From Bryopsis sp. KO-2023 (lineage: Eukaryota; Chlorophyta; Ulvophyceae; Bryopsidales; Bryopsidaceae), in assembly GCA_030272585.1 (NCBI GenBank), contig BSYQ01000006.1:4861001-4925000 (forward strand): a stretch of 64,000 bases of DNA, written 5' to 3'. The notes beneath the pieces were generated by a model. That model did no database searches. It saw only the letters and a program-made list of their open reading frames with translations, and had not been told where the DNA came from. Position 1 is the first letter of the stretch, and each line of letters starts with the position of its first letter. Of this stretch, positions 9,801-21,574 are shown piece by piece. The translations under genes and the position numbers were made by a program.

Positions 9801-11635
9801 ACACACCGGCCACTACTTTTCTCCTTCAGTTCCCCTCGAACACAATCCACTGTCAACCCCAAAGTACTCAGTCCCGTTATTCCTATCACCGGCGTCTGCA
9901 CATCTGCGGTGACCAAGTATTCCAAATCTTTCCCCTCGACCACTGGTCCCATGACGGTGTTAAGCGTTGTTTTCCCTAACACCTTACTAACTGCCCCATT
10001 AAATCCGAAGATGTCCCCACTGTCCTCACCCCCACTCCTATCATATGCTAGCCCATATCTCACGCACTCTGAAGTGGGTAACAAATTCACTTCTGCTCCT
10101 GTATCTACCAAGCAATGTTTCAGTTGTATTCCATTTACCTTCAGCGGAGTATACATCAATTTTTTTCTGGGAGCCAAATCAATTTCAGTATCACTGCTCC
10201 CCTCCAGCGGTCCCGAGATTTCCGTCCTTGGGCTGTACTCTCCTTCCACCACTACACTCGCCAGCGGGGTCCAAGTATTGGGTTCTCCCGCCTGTTTTTT
10301 CCTACATTCCCGTCTGATGTGTCCAAATCTCCCACACCACGTGCACCTTTTCCTCTCGGTACAATCCATCAGGCTGTGTCCTCGCCTTCCACAATTTCTG
10401 CACAACAAATGCCCTGTTGTATCACCACTTGTCTCCTCACTCCACCTACCACGTAGTGGTGACATAGAACGCCCCCTGTCACGTGCCGCTTCCCTTGGGA
10501 CCTCCAGAATTCTGCCGGGTGCTCCTACGCTTCTTGCAGGGCTCCTAGATCTCCCCCTCCACCCTGGCTGCCCCACATTTTCCCTGCTCTCCAACGCACT
10601 TTGCGCGCATTTCCACCCCCCCAAAACAGGCCCCTGTCTCTCCTCCTCCCCCCTTTTCTGCCCTGACTCTTTTACCTCCCCTAAATCCAACAGTTTCTCC
10701 CCCTGAGTCTTCAATCTCTCAGCTTCCATTCTCAACTCTTGCACCTTTAACCCAGCCTTTAATTCCTTAATCTCCTCCAATAGTTTGCTCTCTTCTTTCC
10801 CCCTTCTCTCTTCCAGAGCTCCTCCTTTTGTCAGGTTCCCGAACATAGTGTTTAGAAAATTCCACAGGTCTCCCAATAAACGGAACATTGGCAGTTTTCC
10901 CATTACCTTCACTATATGTGCCAACTCGTACGCCATCCAAAGGCTCAGATTCAGTACTAACAACACTCCAACCCACAGTCCTCCCTTGAGTATCCCCTCC
11001 ACTCCTTGCATCCTTCCCACACTCTCACTCCAGATCGCACTGGGTGCGCTCCACCACTCCCTGAGACTCCCTGTCACTTGTTTCCATGTCCTACTAATCC
11101 TCCCATTTATACAGCACCAACAATTGGCGCAGTCCCTGCCACCCTCACTCCCATCACACCTTTGACCTTCGTCGGCACCTCGGACATCCCCACCGGGCTC
11201 CCCCATCGCTCGCTCCAAAGCGTCACTGGTCGCGCCACACGCCTCGTCTCCAGTCACGCCCACTGACTCATCCTCGTCGCCCCAGACCAATCCCAGAGCC
11301 GACCACCAACCCCTCTCCCTGTAGTACTCCCTGTTCTCCCATACTTTCCGCGTCCGTCGTTTCCACCTCTTCCACCACTCCTTATCCTTGCGGCATATCG
11401 CCAGTTCCTCCAGCAAAACCCTCTCCCTTGCCTCCAGCCGCTTTACCTCCAACTCCAGCATTCTTATCGCCTTCGCACCAACCACCGCCACCCTTTCCTC
11501 GTCGCCTCGAGCCCCCATGTGCAGCAGCACCAACGCACCCACGCCCACGATACACCACCATCTTGCTCCGAAACCATGTAAACTTTTCAACATTTTCTTA
11601 CAGCGTGCTAAAAAGTCTAACCAAACAAAAACCAC
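9796..11635 (-). pseudogene. Retroelement gag-protease gene, split by the 9-kb insertion
   Basis: About 613 codons remain before the insertion. From the N-terminus: a hydrophobic stretch near residues 27-42 (WWCIVGVGALVLL); a charged coiled coil near 55-95; a Cys/Gly-rich linker; a second hydrophobic stretch near 218-240 (WVGVLLVLNLSLWMAYEL); and a coiled coil near 280-325. An Arg/Ser-rich stretch follows. Two CCHC zinc knuckles lie near 412-447 (CX2CX4HX4C twice, CRNCGRRGHSLMDC then CTWCGRFGHIRREC). A retropepsin active site, LVDTGAEVNLLP, lies near 508. The knuckles plus DTGA make Gag-Pro of an LTR retroelement secure. The hydrophobic segments are unusual for a Gag and suggest membrane association. 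Insertion removed the 3' part, and the frame resumes at 810. No start further upstream is in frame. Confidence 0.85.
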
Positions 11636-12749
11636 AAACCCCTTTTCCCGACTCTCGCAAACATACAGTCAACCTTCCCTCCACCCTCATCCCGACTCGT
11701 CTCTTATTACAGTATACTCAACCTACCCTCAGCCCTCATCCGTTTACATTACTGGCGAAGAAAAAGGCCTGTTTAAGGACTTCACGCCGATCCGAATCCT
11801 TTTTTGTTCTGGCGCAAAGGCATCCATCTCCTCCCAACTCGCACAAGTCGTCACAGTGAAAGTCGACACCACCAGCCATCGCTTCCGAGCATGATAACTC
11901 CGGATCCGTATCAATATTTAAAGAAAAAACAAAACAAAACACACACACACACACTAAATGAAGCTCTCGTTCTCGAAGCTCTGGTGTTCGACCTCAGCGA
12001 GCATCTTAGAACCGACTGCAAGCCTCTGCGACGTCCTCCATATTCGTGTTCAAAATCTGAGTTTCGTGATCCGTGAGCTTACCGGCGACGCGGGATTGCC
12101 GCGCGCTTCTCGGTGGACAAGACTGTCAACGCGAGCGAACCCTCCCTACAACCGTTTCCACAAAAGCGTCGTCCTCTTTTACTTGAACAAGTAACTGTCT
12201 CCGCCATGTATATATATCCACCATTTCGACTGCAGCTTGCTCAATGGTGGCTTCCGCGACCACGACTGGAGGGGGTTTTTTCGTTTCTCCACGCGCTTTG
12301 TTTTTTTGCTCGCGGCGCTCGTAGGGGTGAAACGTTCGACTACTGCCAGTCTCGAAAAGCCTTGGTCCGTCACATCGAGCGGTTGCACAAAGTGTGAAGG
12401 AGGAAAAACATTTGATTCGATGTGACAAGTGCAATTTTGTGACAAATCACTTGTTCCGAAAATACCAAATCGCTGCATTTTCTCGATCATCCGTGTGATC
12501 GATGATCCGTTGATCCGTTGATCCGCGTTTCGCCTCGTTTCAAGTTAAATTCGTTTCAAAAGTTCAATTCTCGCACACGTTTCGTCTTAATTTCAAGTTT
12601 GCATTTTTGTTCGAAAGTTCGTTTTCTCTTCAATGCTCATTGTCGTCGTTGGTTTGAAGTTTTTCGGTTTTGGTGGTGGACCTTTGTCCGCGCACACCAA
12701 AAAAAAAAAGTTTAGGAAAGAAAAAAAAAATCGAGTGCTTGGAACTCGA
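11636..12749. other. Region upstream of the retroelement gag, no gene supported
   Basis: Upstream, in minus-strand sense, of the gag start. It holds a CA dinucleotide run at 11940-11955, a short GATCCGTT tandem at 12498-12525 and several poly-T or poly-A runs. Open frames on both strands here are short and of biased composition. It is likely leader or LTR sequence of the split retroelement, but the matching second LTR would lie outside the window. Confidence 0.4.
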
Positions 12750-13075
12750 AGGCTCTAGGAGGCCGTGTTAGGGAAAAAAAAAATCCTATATGGGAGGCTC
12801 GAGTGGTGGCTAATTTGAATGGAAAGGAGGAACCCAATAAGGTACTCGGTTTTTTTTATAATTTTGTTTCCCGAGTCATAAATAAGAAAACTAAAAAATC
12901 CTCGTAAAACGGGTGGTCGGTTTTTTTTTTCAAGCTTTTGTTTTCCGACCCATAAAAAAAAACAAAAAAAAGGACGGGCTCTAGGAAGCCCGTTCTAAAA
13001 CAAAATCGTACATGGGAGACTCAAGTGGTGGATAAATGGATTGGAAAGGAGATACCCGAATGTACTCGCTCTTTG
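12750..13075. repeat. Direct repeats carrying a series of hairpins
   Basis: A roughly 100-bp unit is present twice, at about 12752-12850 and 12978-13072. Both copies contain GCTCTAGGAGGCC- and GGGAGGCTCGAGTGGTGG-like words. Between and within them are hairpins: ACTCGG/CCGAGT (12844-12876), GGTCGG/CCGACC (12915-12950) and ACGGGCT/AGCCCGT (12974-12992). The first two enclose T-rich loops. The layout suggests a structured retroelement leader or LTR. Confidence 0.65.
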
Positions 13076-13105
13076 ATGTTGTCGCCTTGTTAAAACCGAA
13101 AACGA

Positions 13106-13290
13106 CTTGAACTGCCTAAAAAAAACTCGACCAGAAAGCGCCTTTTGCACGCGAGAGATGCAAAGATGTATTTTTCATGGATCCCTTGGATCCCTTTGTT
13201 GCTGCCGCCTTGTTTTGGGAAAAAACCGACTGGAACTGCCTGAAAAACTCAACCAGAAAGCGCCTTTTGCACGCGAGAGATGCAATTTTT
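13106..13290. repeat. Two-copy direct repeat, about 122-bp period
   Basis: A stretch of about 60 bp is repeated almost exactly at 13106-13168 and 13228-13290. It includes GAACTGCCT and the 20-mer CAGAAAGCGCCTTTTGCACG. Between the copies is a GGATCCCTTGGATCC inverted repeat. The repeat lies at the right edge of the transposable-element zone. Confidence 0.85.
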
Positions 13291-13589
13291 TCACAGACCA
13301 AACCTCGATTCAAACCAGTTCAGCAAAAATAGAACTCAGCGAAGGATGGGAATGACTGTCGCACTTCGTCGAAGTTAACGGCCTCATGATGGACAAACTG
13401 TCCGTCAGGTCCAGGTCTTTACACCACCCTTCTGTCTGTCAACCCCATTCTACCATCCCCAAGATCCATTCAACACAACTTAATAACCCTCATCAGTAAA
13501 GCCACCAAAGGTTGCTGCATCCTTGGGGTCCAGACCCCCTCCAAAGATTCCCCTAATGCACACATCTCCATTTCACTTCAGCCCTCGAT

Positions 13590-14749
13590 CAGCAGAGATG
13601 CAATCTGCTCAGCCATCCACAAGCTCCACAAGAACTTGGATGCAGCTTTTCCTTACAGTAGGATCCATGTGACTGGACAGACCCCTGGTCAGCCCACACA
13701 CCAGATGTCAAAACATGGCCCCTACTGATTTTATAGCACTCGGACTGAACCACTGCACTACACTGGATCACTATTGAACTCAACACATATCAGAATATGC
13801 TAAAAAAAAGGGGGGTCAGATGCACAGTCAGATTATGAGTCACACATCAGCCCACTTCCCCCACTCCCCCCCCAAGAATTAAGATTTCACACCTCTATCA
13901 AGGCCGACAGAATGAGCTTCAACGTTGCCTCAGGAAGTTCTAGCACCACACCATCCAGCTTGGAGGACATCGTGACATGCAAAAGACTGTAGGAAAGCTA
14001 TTTGAAGGTCGCCCTTTTCCCTTTTCGCTGATATCCTCCACCAATGCCCCTTTCCGGACATCGCCCCTTGTTGGAAAGCACAGGGCTCCGCTCCAATCCC
14101 AACACTCGCCCAGTTTGCTGTGAATCTCAATTCGCCACCAACACAGACAGGACTCTCTCCATCAGCTCTTCCACTGCGTTTGTGAGTCTGTTGGTCGACT
14201 GATTCACCACAGATACCACCTCGATCATGGCAGCAACATCGCAGCCTGGATGGAGGAGCACCTGAAATAATTCACACCATACATGTTTTATGTGCTACAT
14301 ACATCAGTTCATCATGGAAATATTAGTAATGGCAGGGTTCCTCGAGAAAAATTAAAGAGAAAATAAAAAAAAGTGGATAAAAATCACCCGCTGTTGGAAA
14401 AAAGTTCAATAGTGTTTTCCATTCTGAGATTGAGGAGGTGAATGGGATCTACTCAGTATCATCTTGACCAAAAGTTGGTCTGGAGGTTAGACACTTTCCA
14501 TAAATCACCACAACAGATGCTCAGGAGGGCCTGAAACAAGCATTATATACTAAAAACCACGGAGCCGGTCTCAGGGGTTTTTACATTAATATGTTGGTCG
14601 AAAGAACTCACCTCCAGCTCCAGGGCGTTCGGAATATACTTCAGTGTCTGGGACCCCAGCGTTTCCATGATTCGATATAGAAATGATATGAATCTCGTCC
14701 TAAGGGACTTGCTCTCAGGAAAATTGGCCAGGTTGCCAATTTCTGCAAT
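13590..14749 (-). pseudogene. Exportin-T (PAUSED/XPOT)-like exons, probably decaying
   Basis: Exportin-T carries mature tRNA out of the nucleus with Ran-GTP. The exon at 14612-14749 (acceptor TTCAG, donor GAG/GTGAGT) encodes a segment whose LRTRFISFLYRIMETLGS and YIPNALE match the conserved late HEAT region of the family. It joins in frame to an exon from 14261, which continues with a VVSVVNQSTNRLT segment where the family has its LVLLNQLICKF segment, then meets a stop at 14127. Further matches follow: GDLQIAFLQSFACHDVL near 14010, and MDPTVRKSCIQVLVELVDG near 13620. In the last one a TGA stands where the family has a conserved tryptophan. No N-terminal half was found. Either introns hide the stops or, more likely, this is a truncated pseudogene. 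Confidence 0.55.
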
Positions 14750-15740
14750 CTGAAGAGGTAAATTTCTGGCACCCAGTGGGCACTCTTGTCTGTGTTTGCT
14801 GTGCAACCTCTTTCTCAGAAAGTTGAAGTCTATGCCAAACTTCTCTTTGAGTTGGGTACAGCTAGCTTGCACCGATGAACTCCAGAAGAAGCATTGTGGC
14901 CTTTTGGGACAGGTCTGTCGTGCTGCGATTGATGCAATCTATTATCCCGACAGACAAAGCAGAGCATCGTGAAAAACCACAACAAAGAGACATCAAAAGC
15001 ATGCTATCAGGTCAGTATGGCGCATCATTAGTCATAAACAAAATTCAGGAGAATACTGTGGATATGATGAACAAACAAAAGCTGGTCCGTTCCCAAAAAT
15101 GTTTCAATTGGACTCTGTCCAAGATCTTTCCTTTTATAAATTTGTTGATGCATGAGGAAGGAAGACTCACACCACGAACGAGGGATGTTGATCCGCCACC
15201 CTGAACCTTTTTTCGCTACACCCAAGCAGCAAGGACCTCCAAACATTTGCATTGTTTTTGCAACCTGTTCAAGGGCTGGTTCAACAGTCACTCCACTCAC
15301 ATGCTATCCAACTCACTACAAAGCTGTGTTGAATGTAACAAGTCCAGAGAAGGCAGGGGATGATATAGACATCAGAAGTGCTGTCTCCTGTTAAATCAAT
15401 TCTTTAAAAGGAGATTGATGGGATAGTTGGGGCACAAGAGCGACTTTGCAAGGTTGTTGTCGACAAAAATCAAGCAGCCCGTTCATGATATCAAAGCAGC
15501 GGGATTGATCCCACTTTAAAAAAAAAACAACTAAACAAAAAACTCCCTACTACGACTTCCCTCCACCACACAATACTTGATTCCAAGCAGAAGAATTTAT
15601 ACAGAACTACAGAAAAAGACTAAAAAGACTGTGCTTCGCCAGAAAAAAATGATCGATCTCAATCAACCTCAGCCATCCTAATTTGCCCCCAGCCATCCCC
15701 CCCCCTCCCTGCCAAAATTGCAAAAAAAAAACTATCATTA
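14750..15740. other. Intergenic or decayed region, no gene supported
   Basis: Short frames on both strands show no recognisable domain. The minus strand at 14880-14960 could be a further exportin-T-like exon, but I cannot confirm splice sites. A poly-A-rich, C-rich stretch at 15690-15730 precedes the 3' end of the next gene. Confidence 0.4.
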
Positions 15741-17913
15741 CTAATTTTTGCTGGATCTCCCCCTTTTCCTCGGCCTGCCCACAGGCTTTTGCCCTTCGTC
15801 CGCCTCTGCACTAGTCAAGTTTTTCTTTTCCAGATCCTCTTCCTTCTTTTTCTGCAAGGCAGCAATCCTCGGACTTCTCCTGAGGCCTTCGGATGGAAAC
15901 CAAGATTTTCTTTTCCTGGTTTGCCTAGCAGGAGTTTGCTCGGTGCTTTCCATCGACATGACTTCCGAGCCAGCCCTTATTGCAAAGGACACCCCCTGTT
16001 GTGTTGAAACCTCCCCTTGCCCCCAATCAATCGATACCTAAGAGCAAACAGGAAAACAAAATGTGAATAATCAAAATATAAGCACTGCAACTCTCAATTC
16101 ACACCCTTTAGTGATTAAACCAACCTGCCCTGTTCGTTCAACCGACAAAGACTGTTTCGTTTCGTTTTCGCCTTTTTTTTTCGTTTTGCATTCACCTCAG
16201 AAGGAGTTCCAGCGGCAGATGGGCTTGCAAACGATTCCTGGCTTCCCTCCACCAGCCCCATAATAGGGCTTTTTTCCTCCTGGGGCCCCGGTGTCTGTCC
16301 TGCTTCCACCTTGCTCAGTTCTGATTTTTCAAAGACGGACAAGACAGGCCTCGCCAGTTTTGCCTCACTGCATGGTTCACCATCGAAAAGGGCATTATTG
16401 TACAACACCATCACCTTGGACATATCCATAGGGAGCGGGGTGTCGGCATCAGACTGCACCGAAAGGGGTGTTCCAAAATCAGTGCACGGAGTGTAAAATT
16501 TAATCGGGGTTTGGATAGATGTGGCAGGGGTGTTTCCATGATCGCAGTCGTCCGATGGATCCTCAGTAGAATGCCCTGAATTTTCAATTATTGCACCGTC
16601 CACAGCAAGCCCCATGTCTTCCACTTCCATGGCACCACCATCGATCTGCACCCCACCATCAATTTCCTTGCCAGAGTCTGCTCGGGGGCTGGCTGCTTCA
16701 TCCACTGAACAGTTATCTCTTTTGTCAAGAGGTATAGTGCTCTGGGTTTCCATCTCTTCCTGACCAACTATTTCAACCCCAGCCAGAGGCTCGTTTCCAG
16801 TGTCTTGGTGTTGCAGATAACTCTTGGAGGCCAACCCAGCTGTGGCATCACCCTTGTCAGAAAACTGCACATCCCTGTTCTCTTGTTCAAAAGGGCATTG
16901 ATGGAGCTCATCAACTTGCAAAGGCACATCATGGATACCCTCTGAGTTGTCATGCCGGCTAGGAACGAAAGGGACAGTCTCTTCGTCGGATTTTGAAGCC
17001 AGGGCAACGGGTGGGTCGAGTGTGGCTTCCTTTTCGCCATCAACTGCCGAAGCCTTTTCTGGTTGGGTTTCGGTGACGAGTTCCATTTCTGGAACCTGGA
17101 AATCAGCTCCATGGGCGTCTGGCAAATCAAAGAATACCTCCTCCTCGACGTTCTCTGCCTCCCCATCGTCGGTATGCAACGCTGCGGTTTCTTGGGCATC
17201 GGTTTGGTTAGATGCGGTGTTTAATAGATCGTCCCCGCACTCGTGGTATTCTCCTGACGTCCCAGGTACATTTTCAGGGACGTCGCTGCCGCTAATATTG
17301 TCTCGGAGGGATGGGGAAATCTCCTTGGGCTGGTTTCGCTTTGGGGCCAGCGCCGTGGCTAGCTTGTCTGCAAGACAAACTCAAGAATCATAGACGATAA
17401 GATAAGGGCAGAAAAGCTCGAAATCTTCGATATTTTCAACTTACTGCGCATGTCCTGCAGGGCACAATCATTCTCGGCGACGGTCTTCCGCAGATTCCTG
17501 GCCTCCTCCTTCAGCACTTCCCTGCGTTGCTCCTTCAAGACACACGCCGTTCGAAGGCTTTCCCAGGCCCGTCGTTTTTCCAGGATGCTCGAAGCAGCTT
17601 CGTTTCTTGCCGATAAGCGCGACATTCCCCGTTTGAGCGACGCCATCTTTTCTCTCAAGGACGCCCCTCGTTCGCGAGATTCGTTCTGTCGAGCTGCCCA
17701 TCGTACGCGGTCCACTTCGAACCGCTGGCTCGACTCGATGGTGAGCCCCTCCAACGCCTTCGTTTCCTGTTGAACGCGACCCAATTTTTCGAGGAGGGTA
17801 GCGCTCTCCGTCCTCAAGGAACTCATCCGCTTCTCGACGTCTCGATGTCTCGCTTTCAAAGCTTCGTATTCTTTGTTCGGCACCAAATAGCGACTGCGCC
17901 CCTCGGTCGACAT
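15741..17913 (-). CDS. Coiled-coil protein with C-terminal AT-hook
   Basis: Three exons: 17445-17913, 16196-17367 and 15741-16037, with introns of 77 and 158 bp. The reading phase is preserved at both (M-R/N and TPSE/VSID junctions). Residues about 10-155 are a long charged heptad-like coiled coil. The middle is acidic and low in hydrophobics, typical of disorder. The C-terminus is basic, with RRSPRIAALQKKKEED followed by the AT-hook core GRPRKRGR just before the stop. A coiled coil, acidic middle and basic tail with an RRS-R motif is the general layout of shugoshin-type cohesin protectors. The similarity is architectural only, so I do not assign that function. A nuclear, DNA-associated role is the reasonable inference. 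The start is the first ATG of the exon-1 frame. Confidence 0.75.
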
Positions 17914-19386
17914 CGCACAGACTCGCTCGACGACATCGATGGACGACCAACAACTGGGAGGATCTGTAGCTATGCGTTTGGAAGAAAAAGTGGTCCAGTA
18001 TTAGAGTTCAGTACAGTATCAGTATTAGTATAGTACTATTCAAGATCATGCGTGAACGCCTGAAAGCATAGTAAAATCATTGAGCAACCCAAGACTTCCT
18101 CAATGTACGGAACCTCGAACAACACTCAACTGGTTTCTGGCAGTCCGACATGCGGCGTGTGATGCTGGATTATTTTTAACCTCTTTCCCCTCAACCCAAC
18201 CAAGCGACAGCAGGATTGAAATCTGAAGATGGTACCCCTTGCTTGGTCGTTTTCTGAATAGGGGGTAAAGGCTTGGTGGGAAAATTCTGTCAGGCAAATC
18301 GGATGTCTGTGTTGCTCACTCATATTTTTTGATGTGTGTTTTCTTGTTCCTGTTGTCAACTCGTTAGCAGGAAAAGGGCAAAAAAAAAACAGGCTGAAAA
18401 AACAGTTTCCCTTTACCTGTATAATTATTCTGTGGTGGCTTAGAGAATTAAAAATAAAAAAACAAGCAATGTAGGGGTCGACAAACTCTTCCACTGTTTT
18501 CCTCTGCATACAAAAGTTTTGTGAATGGATACAACCAAAAAGAGGAGAGGGTGACAAACGTTTCCAGAGTTACCTATCAAAAATGAAGTGAAAAAAAACT
18601 GAAAAAGATGTAAGATACATATTTGGGGGAAAGAATTCCTGTTTCGGTAACAAACTTTCTACATTCTTGAACAATGGAAAAAGAATCACCTGGCCAATCT
18701 CCAGATATTGGTAGAATGAAGAAATGAAATGTTTCTTCACGAAAGGATATCATACCATGCTGAAACCACTTGTGTTCATTCCAGGGTGCTGAAACCACTT
18801 GAGTTCATTCCAGGGGTAACGGAAGTACCACTCAATTTGAGTTAATTTGATTTATCATGATCATGCTCTGTTGTCGCACCAGGGAGCCGGCTGGCTGCAG
18901 CCTTGAGGACACCTTCCATTAGTAGTGATCTCTTAACCTTGGTTCTGACTGCATCAGAAATACTTGTGAATTATGCATAGCAATTTCCGAGTGGGGTGCT
19001 GCAGAGGGCACAAAATGATCCATTTCCCTTCTTTTCGCTCAATTTGATTGGACCTCCAAACAGGACCGCAGCCCCAAGGGAAGCTGTTCGCCAAAACAGT
19101 TCCTAGTAGCGGATGTAAGAGGAGCAGAAGAAGTCAACTGAAACCCTCTCAATACAATAAAAAGAGTTTACAAGGTTAGCAAGTCGTTGAACATTGCTTC
19201 CTGATGCCACAGCAACAGCTCCAAACTCACAAAAACGAAAAATAACAAAAAAGAGCAAGTATCATCTAGAATTTTTTTTTTTCTAGTTTAAACTAACAAA
19301 TGCACCTCACAATGAAATATAGAGTGTTCTTCCACTCAAGAAAATCGAACTTGAAAAGTCGAGCAAGGGCGGTGCCCTTTTTCTAT
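17914..19386. other. Intergenic region
   Basis: Roughly 1.5 kb between the 5' end of the coiled-coil gene and the 3' end of the secreted-protein gene. A 29-bp unit containing TGCTGAAACCACTTG and GTTCATTCCAGG is tandemly duplicated at 18757-18815. Otherwise AT-rich sequence with poly-A and poly-T runs. No frame has convincing composition. Confidence 0.5.
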
Positions 19387-20566
19387 CTAGGCACAGAAGC
19401 ATTTCTGATTCCTCTTGTTCTCGAAGACTCTCTTGCCGTCCTCGGTCGGGTCCTTCTTCTGCCAAGGACCGTCGCAGTTTTCGCATCTGCAGAAACCCCT
19501 CTTGAAGTCGGAAGCGCAGCACATCGCTTTTCCCGCTCCTGAGCAAGCGATGAGCTGACTGGCGCCGCCGCAGGCGTCCCCGCTCTTGATCACCTTGTCT
19601 TTGGTCAAGGAAGTGGCGTCACCAGTGCACAGACTCTTGGCGGTCACCGAGTCACCCTCTGAATTCAGTGCGACGAAACACGCCCGTCAGACACCGATCC
19701 CTGCTGCGACAAAACTGTCACAAAAAACTGGGGACTCACTGTTGCACGCGCTGGCGGATGCTGTCGCGAATGCGTTAGCGATGGCTTGGCTGACGGCCTT
19801 CACGTAAGAACTCTCGAAGTCTTCCTTCGTCCCCGAGTTGGTCACGCACACGTCCGTCTGAGCCGCCGCAGCCGCCTCGGCAAGCGCCACGGACACCGCG
19901 CGGATATCGGCGTAGCAGAAGGCAGTGGCGAATTCGCCATCGAAGGCATCGGCAGCGGCTTGGGCGAGCGCTTCGGCGAAACCCAATGCGAAGGTGTTAC
20001 CGCCGGAGGCGGACCAGCCGCATGCGAAACCCCTACCGTCGCACGTGACCTTGGCGGCTGCGTTCGACCAGACTTCGGCGATCGCGGTGGCGACTGCGGT
20101 GGCGGCGGCCTCGACCTTTCCTCCCTCGCAAGCGTCCTTTCCTTCGCCCCACCAGTCGGCATACGCCTCCTTGAACTTGCTCTGAGAGCTGCTCACCGCC
20201 TGTCAACGATGAAAACAACACACAAAAGTCGAATCGACGTCGATTCTCAAATAAAAACGCCAGCACCAAAATACAAAGACATCGCAACAAAGATCACCTC
20301 GCAATCGGCGCCAGCTTGGCCCTTGCAGTTTCCAGCTGTCACGAAAATTTGCAGCGAAGCGAAAGCACTGCAGCTGGGATCGGCGGCTCCGGGGCAATCC
20401 ACGGCGAGGCCGCTTCCTGCAAAACACGAGCAGCGTTGAAAATTTGATCATTGCATTCAAGCAGCGCAAACTGAACTGGCTCTCTTCATGAATATCACCA
20501 AAGGCCCGTCAGCTACCCACCACACAAGAGCGCCACCACAGCAATGCAAAGAGCCGACTTCATCAT
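19387..20566 (-). CDS. Secreted alanine- and cysteine-repeat protein, unknown function
   Basis: Four exons (20521-20566, 20298-20416, 19740-20199, 19387-19658) with GT-AG introns and consistent phase give 298 residues. The N-terminus MMKSALCIAVVALLCGSGLA is a clear signal peptide. The mature chain has a short Cys-containing head. It then has four alanine-rich, probably helical blocks of about 20 residues, each closing on a cysteine: near AVATAIAEVWSNAAAKVTC, ALAQAAADAF...FC, VALAEAAAAAQTDVC and IANAFATASASAC. A Cys-dense tail follows (about eight Cys in the last 60 residues), including CCASDF and CRCENC. Disulphide-linked extracellular or cell-wall placement is inferred. I do not recognise the family. 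The second ATG, one codon downstream, could also serve as start. Confidence 0.8.
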
Positions 20567-21574
20567 TTTTCTATTCAACTGTCAAAGTCAAGAAGCAAAG
20601 CAAGCTAACCCAGTTCGCCTTTCCTCTCCACTGTGCTTTTTTTATAGTTCCAAACAGCTTTAGACCCACACAACGTGGGAAAAGACCTTGCCTGTGAATC
20701 AGACCGGTTGCGTATCACGGGGTCGAGCGATGACCGGCCTGTCGGTTGGGCCAACCGCTCAAGTCAAAGCCTAACAGGTGTAGCGGAGCCTTCCAGAAAA
20801 ATGAATTTTGAGAATGTTCATGACAAGTGTGACTGACGACTCTTCCTCTATAGTCGTCCTTTCAGACCTGCAAAAACGGTCATGGATGTCCCAAAGACTG
20901 TAGAGATGACTAAAAAGCAGGTTGTGATCGAGTCGTAATTGATCTCAGCAAGCGAATGGGAAGTTCTTCCCCCCCGACGTTCCTTTTATTCTCCTCCACA
21001 ATGTAATTTATGTTTGTTTTTTCAAACTAGAGAAAGGAAACAAAGAAGAACAAGAGCATAGTGCGAAGTGGCACCCTCTTTCTTTCTTTTTTTTTTTTTC
21101 GGTCGAGCCCCCGCAACAGGTCTTTTCTTTGCAAGACACCAGCGTGGATTCATTTCTTATCACTTGCAGTGATCAAAACTCTGAGAGGATCACAGTCAAG
21201 TTGCTGTGGCTGACTTGTTTGTCTTGACCTCATCTGCTACCTCTACATTTTCAAACTACAAACGTTTCTGCCGTTTTCTCTGTACTCATCACATTCATAA
21301 CTTATTCGTACAAAAAAAACAACGAAATGAGCCGCAAAGGAGGGCTACATTCAAGGGGTTAGATTCAATATGTGGAGTTTCCTCCCTTTCCTGTTTTACA
21401 GTCCTCGCATCAAACTCAAAGCATTTTGGTTTAAAAAAAAAGAAGAGCAAAAAACAAAACAAAAACATTTTTCTAACTGATCCACACCACTACATCGTTC
21501 TAATTTCATCGAGCCCTCTTCGACCCCGTCCCCACTAACACCCATCCAAATCGCTGCGAAGCCAAAAAAAACCA
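20567..21574. other. Intergenic region
   Basis: Holds the promoter side of the secreted-protein gene and the 3' flank of DBR1. It contains a long T run at 21088-21100. Reading frames are short and composition-biased, and I see no gene. Confidence 0.5.

Noticed and set aside
9774-10706. 310-codon plus-strand open frame
   Set aside because: It is antisense to the gag-protease gene, which has clear zinc knuckles and a DTGA site. The plus-strand product is Ser/Pro/Leu-rich with no domain.
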